A stretch of DNA of 62,397 nucleotides, from contig JALOTF010000004.1 in assembly GCA_025458025.1 (NCBI GenBank), forward strand, positions 1 to 62,397, given 5' to 3'. This DNA is from Beijerinckiaceae bacterium (GTDB lineage: Bacteria > Pseudomonadota > Alphaproteobacteria > Rhizobiales > Beijerinckiaceae). The first letter of the stretch is position 1. The number at the start of each line of letters is the position of its first letter. Below, piece after piece: positions 1 to 10,090 of the stretch. The position numbers and the translations under genes were made by a program. The notes beneath the pieces are model-generated. The model saw nothing but the letters and a program-made list of their open reading frames with translations, ran no database searches and was not told the DNA's origin.

Positions 1-1004
1 AGCGCCTGGATCATCTCGCGCTCGGGGGTGAACCAGAACCCGTAATAGACGAGTTCGGAATAGCGCGGCATGAGCGATTCCTTCAGGTGCATCGCCTCGC
101 GATCGAGCGTGATGCTCTCGATGCCGCGATGGGCCTGATGCAGGATGGTGCCGCCCGGCGTTTCGTAGACACCGCGCGACTTCATGCCGACGAAGCGGTT
201 CTCCACGAGATCCAGCCGGCCGATGCCGTTCGCCTTGCCGAGATCGTTGAGCTTGGTGAGCAGGGTCGCCGGGCTCATCGTCACGCCATCGATGGCGACA
301 GGGTCGCCCTTCACGAAATCGATGGTGATGGTCGTGGCCTTGTCAGGCGCGGCCTCGGGCGCAATCGTGCGCATATAGACCATTTCCGGCGCTTCCACGG
401 CAGGGTCTTCCAGCACTTTGCCCTCGGAGGAGGAGTGCAGGAGGTTCGCATCCACCGAGAAGGGCGCCTCGCCATATTTGTCCTTGGCGATGGGGATCTG
501 ATGCGCCTCGGCGAAGGCGATCAGCTTCGTGCGGCTGCCGAGATCCCATTCACGCCACGGCGCGATGATCTTAATCGAGGGCTCCATCGCGTAATAGGCG
601 AGTTCGAAGCGAACCTGATCGTTCCCCTTGCCGGTGGCGCCATGGCACACCGCATCTGCACCGACCATGCGGGCGATCTCGATCTGGCGCTTGGCGATCA
701 GGGGCCGCGCAATCGAGGTGCCCAGCAGATATTGCCCCTCATAAAGCGCGTTCATGCGGAACATCGGGAAGACGAAATCCTTCACGAATTCCTCGCGCAG
801 GTCGTCCATGTAGATGTTCTCGGGCTTGATGCCGAGCAGCAGCGCCTTGTCGCGCGCGGGGCCCAATTCCTCGCCCTGGCCGAGATCGGCGGTGAAGGTC
901 ACGACCTCGCAGGAATATGTGGTCTGCAGCCATTTGAGGATGACGGAGGTATCGAGCCCGCCGGAATAGGCGAGGACGACTTTCTTGATCTCGGATTTAG
1001 CCAT
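1..1004 (-). CDS. argG: Argininosuccinate synthase, C-terminal end cut off by window edge
   Basis: Joins citrulline and aspartate with ATP to make argininosuccinate, the penultimate step of arginine synthesis in the cytoplasm. The protein starts [20 protein letters not shown]; the SGGLDTS loop is the PP-loop ATP-binding motif of this family. Further in, [16 protein letters not shown] and the IAPWREW segment are typical of ArgG. About 334 residues are visible of a usual length near 400, so the last 65 or so lie left of the window. The ATG at 1004-1002 gives the canonical N-terminus. It is divergent from the MoeB-like gene with about 150 bp between. Confidence is high. Confidence 0.97.
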   Translation of the reverse strand, partial: MAKSEIKKVVLAYSGGLDTSVILKWLQTTYSCEVVTFTADLGQGEELGPARDKALLLGIKPENIYMDDLREEFVKDFVFPMFRMNALYEGQYLLGTSIARPLIAKRQIEIARMVGADAVCHGATGKGNDQVRFELAYYAMEPSIKIIAPWREWDLGSRTKLIAFAEAHQIPIAKDKYGEAPFSVDANLLHSSSEGKVLEDPAVEAPEMVYMRTIAPEAAPDKATTITIDFVKGDPVAIDGVTMSPATLLTKLNDLGKANGIGRLDLVENRFVGMKSRGVYETPGGTILHQAHRGIESITLDREAMHLKESLMPRYSELVYYGFWFTPEREMIQA

Positions 1005-1155
1005 GTGCATTCGCCCGGTTTGCTGGCAGGAATCCGGAGACGATCTGCCCGGCATTCCCAAGAAAAGCTGGCGCTTCTATAGATGCTGGAACGGGGCTGG
1101 CAACCCGGACCAGATCAAACCATGGCCGAAAAACCCGCAAAGTTTTGATGGATCG

Positions 1156-1890
1156 ATGCTCTCGCCTGATGAATTGACCCGCTTCGCCCGCCATATCGTG
1201 CTGCGCCATATTGGCGGGCCGGGCCAGCAGCGTTTGCGCGCGGCACGAGTGCTGGTTGTCGGTGCGGGCGGCCTCGGCTCGCCGCTTTTGCTTTACCTCG
1301 CGGCGGCGGGCGTCGGAACCCTGGGCATCGTGGATGATGACACGGTGTCGCTCTCGAACCTGCAGCGGCAAGTGATTCATGCCGTTGGTGACCTTGAGAA
1401 ACCGAAGGTGGAAAGCGCTAGCGAAGCCGTTACCGCGCTCGATCCCGCAATCCGCGTCGTGCCCCATGCCATGCGCCTCACGGCAGAAAACGCAGCTACG
1501 GTTATCGCGAATTATGACGTGATTGCCGATGGTTCGGATAATTTCGATACGCGGTATCTGCTTGCCGATGCCTGCGCTGTGGCAAGGAAGCCGCTGGTAA
1601 CGGCGGCGGTCAACGAGATGCACGGCTCGCTGACCACACTCCGCCCGTTCGATACGCGCGCTGATGGGACGCATTGGCCGGGTTATCGCGATCTCTACCC
1701 GGAAAAACCGCCGGCGGGGGCCATACCCACCTGTTCCGAGGCGGGCGTTCTCGGGGCGCTTTGCGGGGTCATCGGCTCGCTGCAGTCGATCGAGGTGATC
1801 CGGCAGATCACGCCGTTCGGCTCGCCCCTGCTGGGCAAGATCCTGCTCGTCGATGCGCTGGATATGCGCTTCGAGACGTTCGAATACTGA
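1156..1890 (+). CDS. HesA/MoeB/ThiF family adenylyltransferase (E1-like)
   Basis: A 244-residue E1-like protein that would adenylate the C-terminal glycine of a ubiquitin-like sulfur carrier such as MoaD or ThiS. The Rossmann nucleotide site GAGGLGSPLLLYLAAAG and the IVDDDTVSLSNLQRQ segment are clear, and ADGSDNFDTRYL and GVIGSLQSIEVI are family motifs. The zinc cysteines of MoeB are missing: where family members have PCYRC this one has PGYRD, and the C-terminal CxxC is absent, leaving isolated Cys in PTCSEAG. I chose ATG 1156 because a longer start would run into the divergent argG. Which sulfur carrier it serves is not visible here. Confidence 0.87.
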   Translation: MLSPDELTRFARHIVLRHIGGPGQQRLRAARVLVVGAGGLGSPLLLYLAAAGVGTLGIVDDDTVSLSNLQRQVIHAVGDLEKPKVESASEAVTALDPAIRVVPHAMRLTAENAATVIANYDVIADGSDNFDTRYLLADACAVARKPLVTAAVNEMHGSLTTLRPFDTRADGTHWPGYRDLYPEKPPAGAIPTCSEAGVLGALCGVIGSLQSIEVIRQITPFGSPLLGKILLVDALDMRFETFEY

Positions 1891-1894
1891 GAAA

Positions 1895-2263
1895 TCAGCG
1901 CCGGCGCTTCTTGCCAACGGTAACGCTGCGCGCGCCCGACCACGGATCGATCACCGCGCGCACGCGGCCACGGCTGTTGCGCTGAAGGGCCATGCCGGAG
2001 CGGGCTTCCGTGTCCGCGCCAACATTGCGGCGTCGCGCAGGCACGCTCGCCTCGGGGTCGGCACCACCGGTGCCAACAGTGCGCGACGAGCGCTGCGCCT
2101 TGCCCGGCGCCTGGCGCGCGAGGCATTCGTTATACTGGAAAGGGCTCTGGTATTGCTCGCAATTCTCCGCAGCGGCGACGAGGCTTGTGCCCGTGATCTG
2201 CGCGACGCCCGCGAGCGCGAGAACCGCCAGAAGCCGACCTGCACGCGCCACCATACGAACCAT
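1895..2263 (-). CDS. Small exported protein of unknown function
   Basis: A 122-residue protein that I do not recognise. The N-terminus is a signal peptide (basic start, then a hydrophobic stretch LLAVLALAGVAQITGTSLVAA), followed by a short Cys-containing part (ENCEQYQSPFQYNECLA) whose two Cys could form a disulfide, and then a very basic Arg/Ser-rich tail ending KKRRR. The start at ATG 2263 follows an AGGGTGAG ribosome site; a GTG at 2272 is an alternative. It begins about 18 bp after the pheT stop on the same strand, so it is probably cotranscribed with pheT. It is likely periplasmic. Codon use matches the neighbours, so it is probably a real gene. Confidence 0.65.
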   Translation of the reverse strand: MVRMVARAGRLLAVLALAGVAQITGTSLVAAAENCEQYQSPFQYNECLARQAPGKAQRSSRTVGTGGADPEASVPARRRNVGADTEARSGMALQRNSRGRVRAVIDPWSGARSVTVGKKRRR

Positions 2264-2281
2264 TCCACTCACCCTTGTCGA

Positions 2282-4696
2282 TCAGGCGCGTAGAACCGCA
2301 CCCGTTTTCGCCTGCACTTCGCTGACGAGCTTCGTCGAGAAGGCCTCGATTTCGGCATCCGTCAGGGTCTTGTCGCGCGGCTGCAGCGTGACTGCGAGCC
2401 CAAGCGACACCTTGCCCGGCTCAATTCCCTTGCCCGCATAACGGTCAAAGATTGAAACATCCGAAACCAGCGCGCGGTCCAGTGTGCGCGCAATCTTGAG
2501 GATCGTCTCGGCCTCGACCTTCTGATCCACAAGAAAGGCGAAATCACGGCTGACCGGCTGAAGGGGCGAAAGCTCCAGCTTGGCCTTGGCCTTGGTGGGC
2601 TTCTTCTTCGGCGCTGGCAGCGCATCGAGATTGATCTCAAACACCACGGCGCGCGGATCAACACCCAAAGTTTCCGCCGCACGCGGATGGATTTCACCGA
2701 AGCAGCCGATGAGGTTCGGCCCGAAACCAAGGGTCGCCGAGCGTCCGGGATGCAGGAAGGAGGGGCCGCCCGCCTTCACCTGCAGGCCACCGGTGGGAAT
2801 GTTCAGCGCCGCGAGTAAAGCCATCACATCGGCCTTCACGTCATCCAGCGAAGCTTCCGCCGAGCCCGCCCAGTGGCGGCCCGTGCCGGAAGAGGCCGCG
2901 AGACCGCGCCGAACACCGGCAGCCGCGATGCGCTGGTCATTCTCGCCCGCGCCAAGGAAGATCTGGCCGACTTCGAAGAGCGCGACATCCGGATAGCCGC
3001 GATCCGCATTGCGCTGCGCCGCTGCGAGCAAGCCCGGCAGGAGGCTCGGGCGCATATCCGAGAGATCCGCCGCGATGGGGTTCGCGAGCTTCAGTTCCGG
3101 CTTGCCGCCCCCCATCAGCTTTGCCTGCGCCTCGGGGATGAAGGACCAGGTGACGGCCTCCACCAGCCCGCGAATGGCGAGCGCGCGCCGCGCCGTGCGC
3201 GTGCGGGTCTGCAGCAGGGTGAGCACCGGCTTGTGCACCTCATCCACGCGGCGGATGGGCTTCAGCGGCACGGAATCGACCCCCACAATGCGGGTGATTT
3301 CCTCCACGATATCGGCCTTGCCCTCGATATCCGGGCGCCAGCTCGGCACCGCGACCTTCACCACCGGGGCAGAGCCAGACATCCAGAAGCCGAGCTTTTC
3401 GAGGATGACGCGCATCTCGGTCACCGGCACGTCGAGGCCCGTCAGACGCTTCTGCTCGGCGAGCGGGAATTCGATGATCTTCTCGCCCGAGGGCACCTCG
3501 CCCGCGAGCGTGATCTCGCTCGCCGTGCCGCCGCATAAATCGACGATCATCCGCGTCGCGAGTTCGCAGCCCGGAACCGTGTAAGCCGGGTCCACGCCGC
3601 GCTCGAAGCGGTAGCGCGCATCGGTGATGATGCCGAGCTTGCGTCCGGTCTGCGCGATGTTCAGCGGCGACCAGAGTGCGCTTTCCACGAGCACATCGGT
3701 GGTGGTCTCGTCGCAGCCCGAGGCCTCGCCGCCCATCACGCCCGCGAGCGATTCCACGCCGTGATCATCCGCGATCACCACGTTGGAGGGATCGAGATGG
3801 TAGGTCTTGCCATCGAGCGCCACGAGGCTCTCGCCCTCCTGCGCGCGGCGCACAACGAGCTTGCCGGTGACCTTCTTCGCATCAAAGACGTGCAACGGTC
3901 GGCCGCGATCAAAGGTGATATAATTCGTGATATCCACCAGCGTGTTGATGGGGCGCAGGCCAATGGCGCGCAGGCGCTTCTGCATCCATTCCGGCGAAGG
4001 GCCGTTCTTCACACCGCGCACGAGGCGAAGGGCGAAAGCCGGGCAAAGCGCGCGATCATCATGCGAGAGGGCGAGTTCCACCTCCACCGGGCAGGCGCCT
4101 TCTCCGCGCACCTGCGCGTTACCGCCATCCTTCAGACGACCAAGGCCGGCCGCCGCGAGATCGCGCGCGATGCCATGCACGCCGGTCGCATCCGGGCGGT
4201 TCGGCGTGAGGTTGATCTCGATGACGGGATCGGAGAGGCCCGCCCATTCGGCATAGACCTTGCCGACCGGCGCATCCTCCGGCAGGTCGATGATGCCGTC
4301 ATGATCCTCGGAAATCTGGAGTTCCGCCGCCGAGCAGAGCATGCCGAGCGATTCCACGCCGCGGATCACGCCCTTGCCGAGGGTGATGTCCTTGCCGGGA
4401 ATATAGGTGCCGGGCGGCGAGAACACGCTCTTCATGCCCGTGCGCGCATTGGGCGCACCACACACCACCTGAACCGGATCACCCGTGCCCGTATCCACCA
4501 TGCAGACGCGCAGGCGATCGGCATTGGGGTGCTGCACCGCCGAGACGACATAGGCGATGGTGAAACCGCCGAGTTTCTTGCCGGGATCATCCACATGCTC
4601 GACCTCAAGGCCGATGCGAGTCAGCGTCTCTACGATCTGGTCGAGCGTCGCATCCGTTTCAAGGTGATCCTTGAGCCAGGAGAGCGTGAACTTCAT
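2282..4696 (-). CDS. pheT: Phenylalanine--tRNA ligase beta subunit
   Basis: The 804-residue beta subunit of the (alpha-beta)2 phenylalanyl-tRNA synthetase, needed for tRNA binding and editing. The order of domains is standard: N-terminal [18 protein letters not shown], an EMAP/OB-like tRNA-binding domain (residues ~40-150, with [20 protein letters not shown]), the B3/B4 editing domain, B5 ([12 protein letters not shown] upstream; [10 protein letters not shown] near residue 365), and the C-terminal ferredoxin-fold anticodon domain ending SFDRYAGKG-like (here [25 protein letters not shown]). pheS is not in the window; upstream on this strand lies the aminotransferase, about 100 bp away, so pheS is encoded elsewhere. 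Length is normal. Confidence 0.97.
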   Translation of the reverse strand: MKFTLSWLKDHLETDATLDQIVETLTRIGLEVEHVDDPGKKLGGFTIAYVVSAVQHPNADRLRVCMVDTGTGDPVQVVCGAPNARTGMKSVFSPPGTYIPGKDITLGKGVIRGVESLGMLCSAAELQISEDHDGIIDLPEDAPVGKVYAEWAGLSDPVIEINLTPNRPDATGVHGIARDLAAAGLGRLKDGGNAQVRGEGACPVEVELALSHDDRALCPAFALRLVRGVKNGPSPEWMQKRLRAIGLRPINTLVDITNYITFDRGRPLHVFDAKKVTGKLVVRRAQEGESLVALDGKTYHLDPSNVVIADDHGVESLAGVMGGEASGCDETTTDVLVESALWSPLNIAQTGRKLGIITDARYRFERGVDPAYTVPGCELATRMIVDLCGGTASEITLAGEVPSGEKIIEFPLAEQKRLTGLDVPVTEMRVILEKLGFWMSGSAPVVKVAVPSWRPDIEGKADIVEEITRIVGVDSVPLKPIRRVDEVHKPVLTLLQTRTRTARRALAIRGLVEAVTWSFIPEAQAKLMGGGKPELKLANPIAADLSDMRPSLLPGLLAAAQRNADRGYPDVALFEVGQIFLGAGENDQRIAAAGVRRGLAASSGTGRHWAGSAEASLDDVKADVMALLAALNIPTGGLQVKAGGPSFLHPGRSATLGFGPNLIGCFGEIHPRAAETLGVDPRAVVFEINLDALPAPKKKPTKAKAKLELSPLQPVSRDFAFLVDQKVEAETILKIARTLDRALVSDVSIFDRYAGKGIEPGKVSLGLAVTLQPRDKTLTDAEIEAFSTKLVSEVQAKTGAVLRA

Positions 4697-4799
4697 GGGA
4701 GAAACCTCGGACGAGCGGAGCGCGAGCGATGCGCGACAATGAGGGGCGGAATAGCCTTACAGCACCGCCAGATGCAAGAGATTGCGGTGAGCGCGTGCT

Positions 4800-5981
4800 T
4801 CAGGCGAGAAGGCGCAGGCGTTCCGGCAGCATGCGCAGGGTTTCCACACCCACATTCGCGAAGGCGAAGCGCAGATGCCCCTCCTGCCCCGTGCCGAAAT
4901 AGGGGCCGGGGAGTGCGAGTACGCCCGCCTCCAGCGCGAGCCGCCGCGCAACCTCGCTGGCGCTGCACCCCGGCCAGGGATGCGCGGCATAGGCGAAATA
5001 GGCCCCTGCCGAATGCAATTGCCAGCCATTGAGGCTCGCAAAGACCTCCCGCGTGGCCTGCGCGCGCTTCGCCAATTCCGCCGCCTGCGCTCTGCGCCAA
5101 TCGCGCTCGCCCTCGATTGCCTGCGCCACGACGCCCTGCGCGGTGCGGGCAGGGCAGATCTGGATGCAATCGAGCAGCTTCGCGATTTCCGTGATGACCG
5201 GCTCGCCCGCGAGGATCGCGCCAAGACGGTGCCCGGGGATCGCATGCGCTTTCGAGAAGGAATAAAGCGAGATCAGCGTTTCGCCCCAGCGCTCATCCTG
5301 AAACACGCGATGCGGCACGGATCCCGGCGGCAGGAAATCGCGATAAGTTTCATCGAGCACGAGCGCGATACCCTTCGCGCGGCAGAGCGTTGCGAAGGCG
5401 TCGATGACGGCAGGCGGATAAACAGCGCCGGTCGGGTTGTTCGGTGACACCAGAATGATCGCGCGCGTCGATGGGCCAATGAGCGATGAGGCCTCCGCGA
5501 CATCCGGCACGAAGCCGGCCTCGGGGCGCGCGGGCAGGATATCCACCTCGATACCCAGCATATCGAGCGTCATGCGGTGGTTGAAATACCACGGTGCGGG
5601 GAGGATCACGCGATCGCCCGTGCCGGCGAGCGCCATCATCACGGTCACGAAAGCCTGGTTGCAGCCAGCAGTGATGGCCACCTGCGCCTCGCGGATCGAC
5701 GCGCCGTAAAGGCGGCTCGTCTCGGCGGCATGGGCCGCGCGCAGGGCCGCATCGCCGAGGATTGGCCCGTAGCGGCTGGTGTCGCCTTGCGCGGCAGCGC
5801 GGCCCAGAGCCTCGAGCATCGAAGCGGGCGGCGGGGTGGAGGGCACGGCTTGCGAGAGATCGATCATTGGGCCGGCATCGCCGGAATAGAGCGCCTTCCA
5901 GGCCTGCGCCTCGGGGATGGGCGGGGCATCCACCGCGAGCACGCGACGGTTGAGGGTGAAGGGCGGCGGCAGGGCGTTCAT
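4800..5981 (-). CDS. Class I/II pyridoxal-phosphate aminotransferase
   Basis: A 393-residue fold-type I aminotransferase. The PLP-binding lysine is K244 in SLYSFSKAHAIPGHR, with N181 in SPNNPTG and D210 in VLDETYRDF as cofactor contacts, and R70/Y71 in the substrate region. The family includes aspartate, aromatic and broad-specificity enzymes; the substrate cannot be fixed from the sequence. It lies upstream of pheT on the same strand, with about 100 bp between, and is divergent from the helicase with only about 77 bp. I chose ATG 5981 (MNALPPPF); an adjacent ATG at 5984 is equally possible. Confidence 0.9.
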   Translation of the reverse strand: MNALPPPFTLNRRVLAVDAPPIPEAQAWKALYSGDAGPMIDLSQAVPSTPPPASMLEALGRAAAQGDTSRYGPILGDAALRAAHAAETSRLYGASIREAQVAITAGCNQAFVTVMMALAGTGDRVILPAPWYFNHRMTLDMLGIEVDILPARPEAGFVPDVAEASSLIGPSTRAIILVSPNNPTGAVYPPAVIDAFATLCRAKGIALVLDETYRDFLPPGSVPHRVFQDERWGETLISLYSFSKAHAIPGHRLGAILAGEPVITEIAKLLDCIQICPARTAQGVVAQAIEGERDWRRAQAAELAKRAQATREVFASLNGWQLHSAGAYFAYAAHPWPGCSASEVARRLALEAGVLALPGPYFGTGQEGHLRFAFANVGVETLRMLPERLRLLA

Positions 5982-6058
5982 CATGCCGCGATGTAACCGC
6001 GTTGCGCGCAGCATCGCAACCGGTGGCGAGAATCAGCCCGAGCCGCTATCGCTGCCTC

Positions 6059-7159
6059 ATGGAATTCTCACCACAGCAGGATCGCGCGCTTCAGGCGATT
6101 TCCGAATGGCACAAGGCGGCGCGCAAAGGGCGCGGTTCGCCGCTTTTCCGGCTGTTCGGCTATGCGGGATCGGGCAAGACGACGCTCGCCAAGCACATCG
6201 CGGAGGATGTCGATGGCGACGTGCTCTTTGCGGCGTTCACGGGCAAGGCCGCGGCCGTGATGCGCGACAAGGGCTGCGGCGAAGCACAGACCTTGCACTC
6301 GCTCATCTATCGCGCGCGGGAAACGAAAGCCGAAGAACCGACCTTCGTCATCAACCGCTCCTCCGATGTGAAGAAGGCGAGCCTCGTCATCATCGATGAA
6401 TGCTCGATGGTGGATCAGGAACTCGGTAACGACCTGATGAGCTTCGGTGTGCCGGTGCTGGTGCTGGGGGACCCAGCCCAGCTTCCGCCCGTGAAAGGCG
6501 GTGGCTTCTTCACCGAGGCCGAGCCGGACATCATGCTGACGGAAGTGCACCGGCAGGCGGTCGACAACCCGATCATCCGCCTTTCCATGCTGGCGCGCGA
6601 GGGCGAGAGCCTGCCGATGGGGCAATTCGGCGAGAGCCGTGTCATCTCGCGTTCGGAGATCAATGCCGAAGCGATCCTCGCGGCGGATCAGGTGCTTGTG
6701 GGCCGCAACGAAACGCGGCGGCGCTACAACATGCGCATCCGCGAATTGCGCGGCTTCACCGATGCCATGCCCGCGAAGGAGGAGAAGCTCGTCTGCTTGC
6801 GCAACAACCGCCAGAAGGGCCTGCTGAACGGCTCGACCTGGACCGTGAAACTCGCAAGCGAGCGTCGCGGCGATCTCATCCAGCTGCGCGTGGCACCGGA
6901 TGAAGGCACCGGGCCGAGCGTGAAAGTCGCGGTGCTCACCGCCATGTTCGAGGGACGCGGCGAGGAAATTCCGTGGGAAATCCGCCGCCATACGGATGAA
7001 TTCGACTATGGCTACGCGCTCACGGTGCACAAGGCGCAAGGGTCCCAGTGGGACAAGGTTGTGCTGTTCGATGAGAGCTTCGCCTTCCGCGAGCATCGCG
7101 CGCGCTGGCTCTACACAGCGGTGACTCGCGCCGCAAAAGCGCTGACAATCGTCATCTGA
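6059..7159 (+). CDS. Small RecD-like ATP-dependent helicase (superfamily 1)
   Basis: A 366-residue AAA_30-type helicase similar to the motor part of RecD/RecD2 but without their N-terminal extensions. Walker A is GYAGSGKTT (residues 34-42), Walker B is LVIIDECSMVD, followed by VLGDPAQLPPVKGGGFF (motif III) and TEVHRQAVDNPIIRLS (motif IV region). Motif VI is YGYALTVHKAQGSQWDKV near the C-terminus, followed by RARWLYTAVTRAAKAL. No RecB or RecC is nearby. I took ATG 6059, where the conserved MEFSPQQDRAL starts. It probably acts on DNA ends or stalled forks, but its partner is unknown. Confidence 0.88.
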   Translation: MEFSPQQDRALQAISEWHKAARKGRGSPLFRLFGYAGSGKTTLAKHIAEDVDGDVLFAAFTGKAAAVMRDKGCGEAQTLHSLIYRARETKAEEPTFVINRSSDVKKASLVIIDECSMVDQELGNDLMSFGVPVLVLGDPAQLPPVKGGGFFTEAEPDIMLTEVHRQAVDNPIIRLSMLAREGESLPMGQFGESRVISRSEINAEAILAADQVLVGRNETRRRYNMRIRELRGFTDAMPAKEEKLVCLRNNRQKGLLNGSTWTVKLASERRGDLIQLRVAPDEGTGPSVKVAVLTAMFEGRGEEIPWEIRRHTDEFDYGYALTVHKAQGSQWDKVVLFDESFAFREHRARWLYTAVTRAAKALTIVI

Positions 7160-7239
7160 AGGCTCAAAACTTGCCACAATCGGGTGTTCGGTTCAGTCTC
7201 ATGGCTGAACACGACAACATTCCGCTGGAAGGCGACCTG

Positions 7240-7932
7240 ATGGCTCTTCACCCCCGCCTCGGCGCGCTTACTGCGCTCGCGCTCGTTCTCATCGCCACGC
7301 CGAGCATGGCGCAGGTGCCGCCCTCCGAGAGCGAAATCGCGAGCTATACCGGTCTCTTCGCGGCCGCGCAGAAGGGCGAGTCGGCGGCGATCCGCAAGCT
7401 TGCGAAACCGGAAACGGTGAATGCGCGCGATTCCCACAACCGCACGCCCTATCTCGTGGCGGCGCATGCGAAGAACATCGCGGCCATGGAAGCGCTCGTG
7501 AAAGCGGGGGCCGACCCGCTGGCGAAAGATGCGCGAAACTACGACGCGATCACCATTGCGGCGGTGGCTGACGCGCCGGATGTGATGAGCGCCGCCATCA
7601 AGCTCGGCGGCAATCCGAAGGAAATCACGAGCCCCTATCTTGGCACGGCGCTCATTGCCGCCGCGCATCTCGGCCATGACGAGGTGGTGCGCCGGCTGAT
7701 CGCGGCGGGTGCACCGCTCGACCATGTGAACAATCTCGGCTGGACCGCGTTGATCGAGGCGGTGATCCTCGGCGATGGCGGCGCACGCCATGTCGCCTGC
7801 GCCCGCGCGCTGGTGGAGGCCGGTGCGCGGCGCGATCTCGGCGATCGCGAAGGGCGCACCCCGCTGGACCATGCCCGCCAGCGCGGCTTCACGCAGATGA
7901 TCGCCGTGCTTGAAGGGCAGAAGGCGCAGTAA
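7240..7932 (+). CDS. Exported ankyrin-repeat protein
   Basis: A 230-residue protein with a signal peptide (MALHPRLGALTALALVLIAT then PSMAQ) and about five ankyrin repeats. Repeat landmarks are NARDSHNRTPYLVAAHAKN, ALVKAGADPLAKDARNYDAI, GTALIAAAHLGHDEVVRRLI, AGAPLDHVNNLGWTALIEAV and RRDLGDREGRTPLDHARQRG. It should sit in the periplasm and bind another protein. I chose ATG 7240 because GGAAGG lies just upstream and this start places the signal peptide at the N-terminus; an ATG at 7201 has no ribosome site. It ends 6 bp from the convergent reductase gene. Its partner is unknown. Confidence 0.85.
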   Translation: MALHPRLGALTALALVLIATPSMAQVPPSESEIASYTGLFAAAQKGESAAIRKLAKPETVNARDSHNRTPYLVAAHAKNIAAMEALVKAGADPLAKDARNYDAITIAAVADAPDVMSAAIKLGGNPKEITSPYLGTALIAAAHLGHDEVVRRLIAAGAPLDHVNNLGWTALIEAVILGDGGARHVACARALVEAGARRDLGDREGRTPLDHARQRGFTQMIAVLEGQKAQ

Positions 7933-7938
7933 CAGGGC

Positions 7939-8880
7939 TCAATAGCCCGTCCTGCGGTCCACCACATCGTTCAGCCGCCCCTCGCGCTCGTGCTGCGCGA
8001 TATTCGCAAGCACAACCTCGACCAATGCTTCCGGGGTCGAATCCGCCGCGACATGCGGGGTGAGGATGACGTTCGGATGCTTCCAGAGCGGCGAGGAGAC
8101 GGGCAGCGGCTCGGTTTCAAACACATCGAGGCTCGCGGCCTTCAGCGTGCCATCGTTGAGGGCGGCAAGAATATCCGCCTCGACCTGCAAGCCGCCGCGC
8201 CCCGCATTTACAAGCACAGGCCCGCCGAGCACGCCATCACGCGCGAGCTTGCCGAAGAGGTCGCGATTGAGGATGCCGCGCGTCTCGGGTGTCAGTGGCA
8301 AAAGCACGACGAGAATATCCGTGCGTGCGAGGAATGCATCAAGTTGCGCTTCGCCGGCGAAGGTTTCCACACCCGGCATCGCCTTCGCCGTGCGGCTCCA
8401 GCCCCCCACGCGGAAACCCAAACGCTTCAGCACCTCGGCCGAATCCTGCCCCAGCACGCCCATGCCCATGATGCCGACGCGCACATCATTGGCGGAGGGC
8501 TGATCGATGGGCTCCCAGCGGGATTGCGCCTGCAACAGGCGATAGGCCTCGACCTGCCTGAGATGCATAAGGCATTGCAGGACGACATATTCGGTCATGC
8601 GCGCGGTGAGATCGGGGTTCACGATCCGGCAGACGGGCACATCCGGCAGGGTGGAATCGCCCAGAAGCGCATCAACGCCGGCGCCGAGATTGAAAATCGC
8701 CTTGAGGTTCGGCAGCCGCGCGAGGAGGCCCGGCTCCGGTTTCCACACCGCCGCGTAATGGATCGGAGCGGGATCGAACGCCTCGCGCGCATCGATCACC
8801 GGGCGGCTTCCCGCAGCGTTGCGGAAGCGCGCGACCCAAGAATCCGGCGACCAGCCGCGAATGGCGACCAAAAGCGACAT
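7939..8880 (-). CDS. D-2-hydroxyacid dehydrogenase, GhrA-like (glyoxylate/hydroxypyruvate reductase)
   Basis: A 313-residue NAD(P)-dependent reductase of the D-isomer-specific 2-hydroxyacid dehydrogenase family. The nucleotide-binding motif is GIMGMGVLGQDSAEVLKRLG, followed by GWSRTAK, where Arg after the second strand favours NADPH. The catalytic set is present: Arg in NAGRGGLQVEAD, Glu in DVFETEPLP, and His in VILTPHVAA. The pattern matches GhrA/YcdW proteins. The start at 8880 is preceded by a perfect AGGAGG about 6 nt upstream, the best ribosome site seen in this part of the window. It is divergent from anmK. Confidence 0.9.
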   Translation of the reverse strand: MSLLVAIRGWSPDSWVARFRNAAGSRPVIDAREAFDPAPIHYAAVWKPEPGLLARLPNLKAIFNLGAGVDALLGDSTLPDVPVCRIVNPDLTARMTEYVVLQCLMHLRQVEAYRLLQAQSRWEPIDQPSANDVRVGIMGMGVLGQDSAEVLKRLGFRVGGWSRTAKAMPGVETFAGEAQLDAFLARTDILVVLLPLTPETRGILNRDLFGKLARDGVLGGPVLVNAGRGGLQVEADILAALNDGTLKAASLDVFETEPLPVSSPLWKHPNVILTPHVAADSTPEALVEVVLANIAQHEREGRLNDVVDRRTGY

Positions 8881-8966
8881 CGGAAACCTCCTGAAAACCT
8901 GTGCTGATTTATCTCTGCCTTTCCCGATAGGCTGAAGCTCTTGTCGCGGCAATCTCGGAGAACCCG

Positions 8967-10049
8967 ATGCAGAAGCCTCTCGTGGCGATCGGTGCGATCA
9001 GCGGCACCTCGATGGATGCGATCGATCTCGCTCTCGTGCTTACCGATGGCGAGAACTATGTCGAGCGCATGGCCGGGCGATCCTACCCCTATCCGGCGGA
9101 TCTCAAGGTGAAGCTACTGGAATTGCTGAAAAATCCGGCAATCGCCGAGACTGATCCGCTCACCGATCTCGAAAATGCCGTGACCGATGCGTTCGGGAAC
9201 GCCATCCGCCAGTTCCAGCGCGATTTCCGCATCTCACGCGCGGATTTCATCGGCCTTCACGGCCAGACCATCTGGCACCGGCCGGAAAAGCGCTTCACAC
9301 GGCAACTGGGCGATGGCCCGCGCCTCGCGAAATTCCTGCGCATGCCGGTGGTGAACCGCTTCCGCCATGCGGATGTGATGCTCGGCGGCCAGGGCGCGCC
9401 GCTGGTGCCGCTCTACCATGCCGCGCTCGCGAGCAAGCTCGAACAGCCGCTCATCGTGCTCAATCTCGGCGGGGTCGCGAACATCACCTATCTCGACGGG
9501 CAGACAGTCATCGCCTGCGATACCGGCCCGGCCTCTGCGCTGATCGATGATCGCATGCGCCAGCTCTTCAACAAGCCGTTCGACAAGGATGGCGCGATGG
9601 CACGTCTCGGCCTTGTCGATGCCGGCGTCCTCGCTCAGCTCATGGCCAACCCGTTCTTCGCGCTGCCGCCGCCGAAATCGCTCGACCGGATGGATTTCCA
9701 TGCCCGTGCCGAGGTGGTGGACAATCTCCCGCCGGCGAATGTCATTGCCACGCTCACGGCCTTCACGGTCGAGGCCACGGCCTCGATCCTGCGATTTCTG
9801 CCGAAACGCCCGAAAAGCTGGCTCGTGACCGGCGGCGGGCGCCTCAACCGGGCCATCATGGATGGCCTCGCCGAACGGCTCGGGGTGGCGGTCCAACCGG
9901 TGGAAACCGTGGGCTGGAAGGGTGATTCACTGGAGGCCGAGTGTTTCGCCTATCTCGCGATCCGCTCAAGCCGGGGCCTGCCGCTCAGCCTGCCGACCAC
10001 CACGGGCGTGCCGCGCCCGCTGCCCGGCGGCGAAACGCATTGGCCCTAG
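8967..10049 (+). CDS. anmK: Anhydro-N-acetylmuramic acid kinase
   Basis: Opens and phosphorylates 1,6-anhydro-MurNAc released by lytic transglycosylases, giving MurNAc-6-phosphate for peptidoglycan recycling in the cytoplasm. At 360 residues it has the usual AnmK length. Key segments are AIGAISGTSMDAIDLAL at the N-terminus (phosphate loop), GLHGQTIWHRP, NLGGVANITYLDG, ACDTGPASALIDD and LVTGGGRLNRAIM. The start is ATG 8967 with GGAG nearby. MurQ, the usual next enzyme, is not in the window. It shares a divergent promoter region of about 86 bp with the reductase gene. Confidence 0.95.
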   Translation: MQKPLVAIGAISGTSMDAIDLALVLTDGENYVERMAGRSYPYPADLKVKLLELLKNPAIAETDPLTDLENAVTDAFGNAIRQFQRDFRISRADFIGLHGQTIWHRPEKRFTRQLGDGPRLAKFLRMPVVNRFRHADVMLGGQGAPLVPLYHAALASKLEQPLIVLNLGGVANITYLDGQTVIACDTGPASALIDDRMRQLFNKPFDKDGAMARLGLVDAGVLAQLMANPFFALPPPKSLDRMDFHARAEVVDNLPPANVIATLTAFTVEATASILRFLPKRPKSWLVTGGGRLNRAIMDGLAERLGVAVQPVETVGWKGDSLEAECFAYLAIRSSRGLPLSLPTTTGVPRPLPGGETHWP

Positions 10050-10090
10050 AAGAACTTGGGCCATAAAGGGAGCTTGCGCCCTGATCGACC

